A stretch of 63,206 nucleotides of DNA from assembly GCA_944392465.1 (NCBI GenBank), contig CALXWR010000002.1, positions 1-63,206 of the forward strand, in the 5' to 3' direction. Of the stretch, positions 63,098 to 63,206 are shown in pieces; position 1 is the stretch's first letter, and every line of letters starts with the position of its first letter. The position numbers and the translations under genes are program-made. The notes under the pieces are model-generated. The model searched no databases. It was given only the letters and a program-made list of their open reading frames with translations, and was not told the DNA's origin. The DNA is from an uncultured Clostridia bacterium (GTDB lineage Bacteria; Bacillota; Clostridia; TANB77; CAG-508).

Positions 63098-63206
63098 TTA
63101 TATTTTTCTTCTTACATATACTACCATCCCGGCTAGTATTAGTAATACTCCTATTGTGCTTCCTACCCATCTCATGCTTCTGTCTTCTCCTGATTTTACT
63201 GCTAGT
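63098..63206 (-). CDS. 3' end of a C-terminally membrane-anchored protein (partial)
   Basis: Only the last 35 codons are in the window. The end reads as a hydrophobic helix (WVGSTIGVLLILAGMVVY) followed by VRRKI and the stop at 63098-63100. Such a helix-plus-basic tail is typical of surface proteins with C-terminal anchors, including sortase substrates, but the LPxTG-type motif would be upstream and cannot be checked. Confidence 0.5.
   Translation of the reverse strand, partial: LAVKSGEDRSMRWVGSTIGVLLILAGMVVYVRRKI

Noticed and set aside
1..63206. tRNA, rRNA, tmRNA, RNase P or SRP RNA genes
   Set aside because: I looked for tRNA-like cloverleaf ends (GGTTCGANTCC), rRNA landmarks and tmRNA ends and saw none. 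This was by eye, so a covariance search would be needed to exclude them.

Overview
This 63 kb window is AT-rich, low-GC chromosomal DNA from a Gram-positive, endospore-forming anaerobe, most likely an uncultured member of the Clostridia. The support is an alpha/beta-type small acid-soluble spore protein, a (frameshifted) dipicolinate synthase A, a CtsR-McsA-McsB-ClpC operon behind a CtsR operator, a T-box leader, RNase J, AddB, meso-DAP peptidoglycan genes, and fermentative L-lactate dehydrogenase and AdhE. I see no rRNA or tRNA gene, no phage and no transposase. Genus-level identity is not claimed.

Layout. 0.1-3.3 kb: RNase J with a basic N-terminal extension, a candidate structured RNA behind a consensus promoter, and a ROK-family kinase. 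3.3-7.3 kb: a type IV pilus assembly operon (a PilM-PilN fusion, PilO, a PilP-like anchor, a pilin, a short prepilin peptidase). 7.6-11.5 kb: UppP, frameshifted DpaA, a TPR membrane protein, pyrophosphatase. 11.7-19.2 kb: metB and a DapF-MurE fusion, LDH and a hemolysin-III protein, and two GC-rich acetyltransferase cassettes. 19.3-24.4 kb: a foldback element and the clpC heat-shock operon. 24.5-28.4 kb: a HAD phosphatase, SASP, HPF, a third GC-rich cassette, ribosomal protein S20 and a small membrane protein. 28.7-39.2 kb: dTMP kinase, a second kinase and an HD hydrolase; an alpha/beta hydrolase; T-box plus AspRS; AdhE; an unknown duplicated protein; guanine deaminase. 39.4-43.4 kb: LeuRS with an inserted Nudix domain, and an unknown HEXXH protein. 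43.8-63.2 kb, all on the minus strand: a frameshifted GltD-like flavoprotein; a UDG / CCP-like carboxypeptidase / ATP-grasp ligase operon; LD-carboxypeptidase; PgeF; AddB; OGG; YitT; a radical SAM protein; RNase III; ACP; PlsX; an M23 peptidase; a Ca2+-type P-ATPase; and the 3' end of a membrane-anchored protein.

The candidates for something new are: (1) an operon pairing a cytosolic-carboxypeptidase-like M14 enzyme with an ATP-grasp ligase, the same writer/eraser logic as eukaryotic TTLL/CCP polyglutamylation; (2) a Nudix hydrolase domain inside the LeuRS editing region; (3) a DapF-MurE fusion that would couple making meso-DAP to its use; (4) 36-nt tandem repeat arrays whose first unit supplies the stop codon of the upstream gene at two loci (clpC and pgeF), one of them built into a roughly 408-bp foldback element; (5) three GC-rich one-gene cassettes, each with its own promoter, a leader mini-ORF and a strong hairpin; (6) a T-box ahead of aspS whose best specifier reads Asn (AAC). 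Two genes carry single-base frameshifts that could be real or sequence errors. All assignments come from reading motifs by eye; no database search was run.
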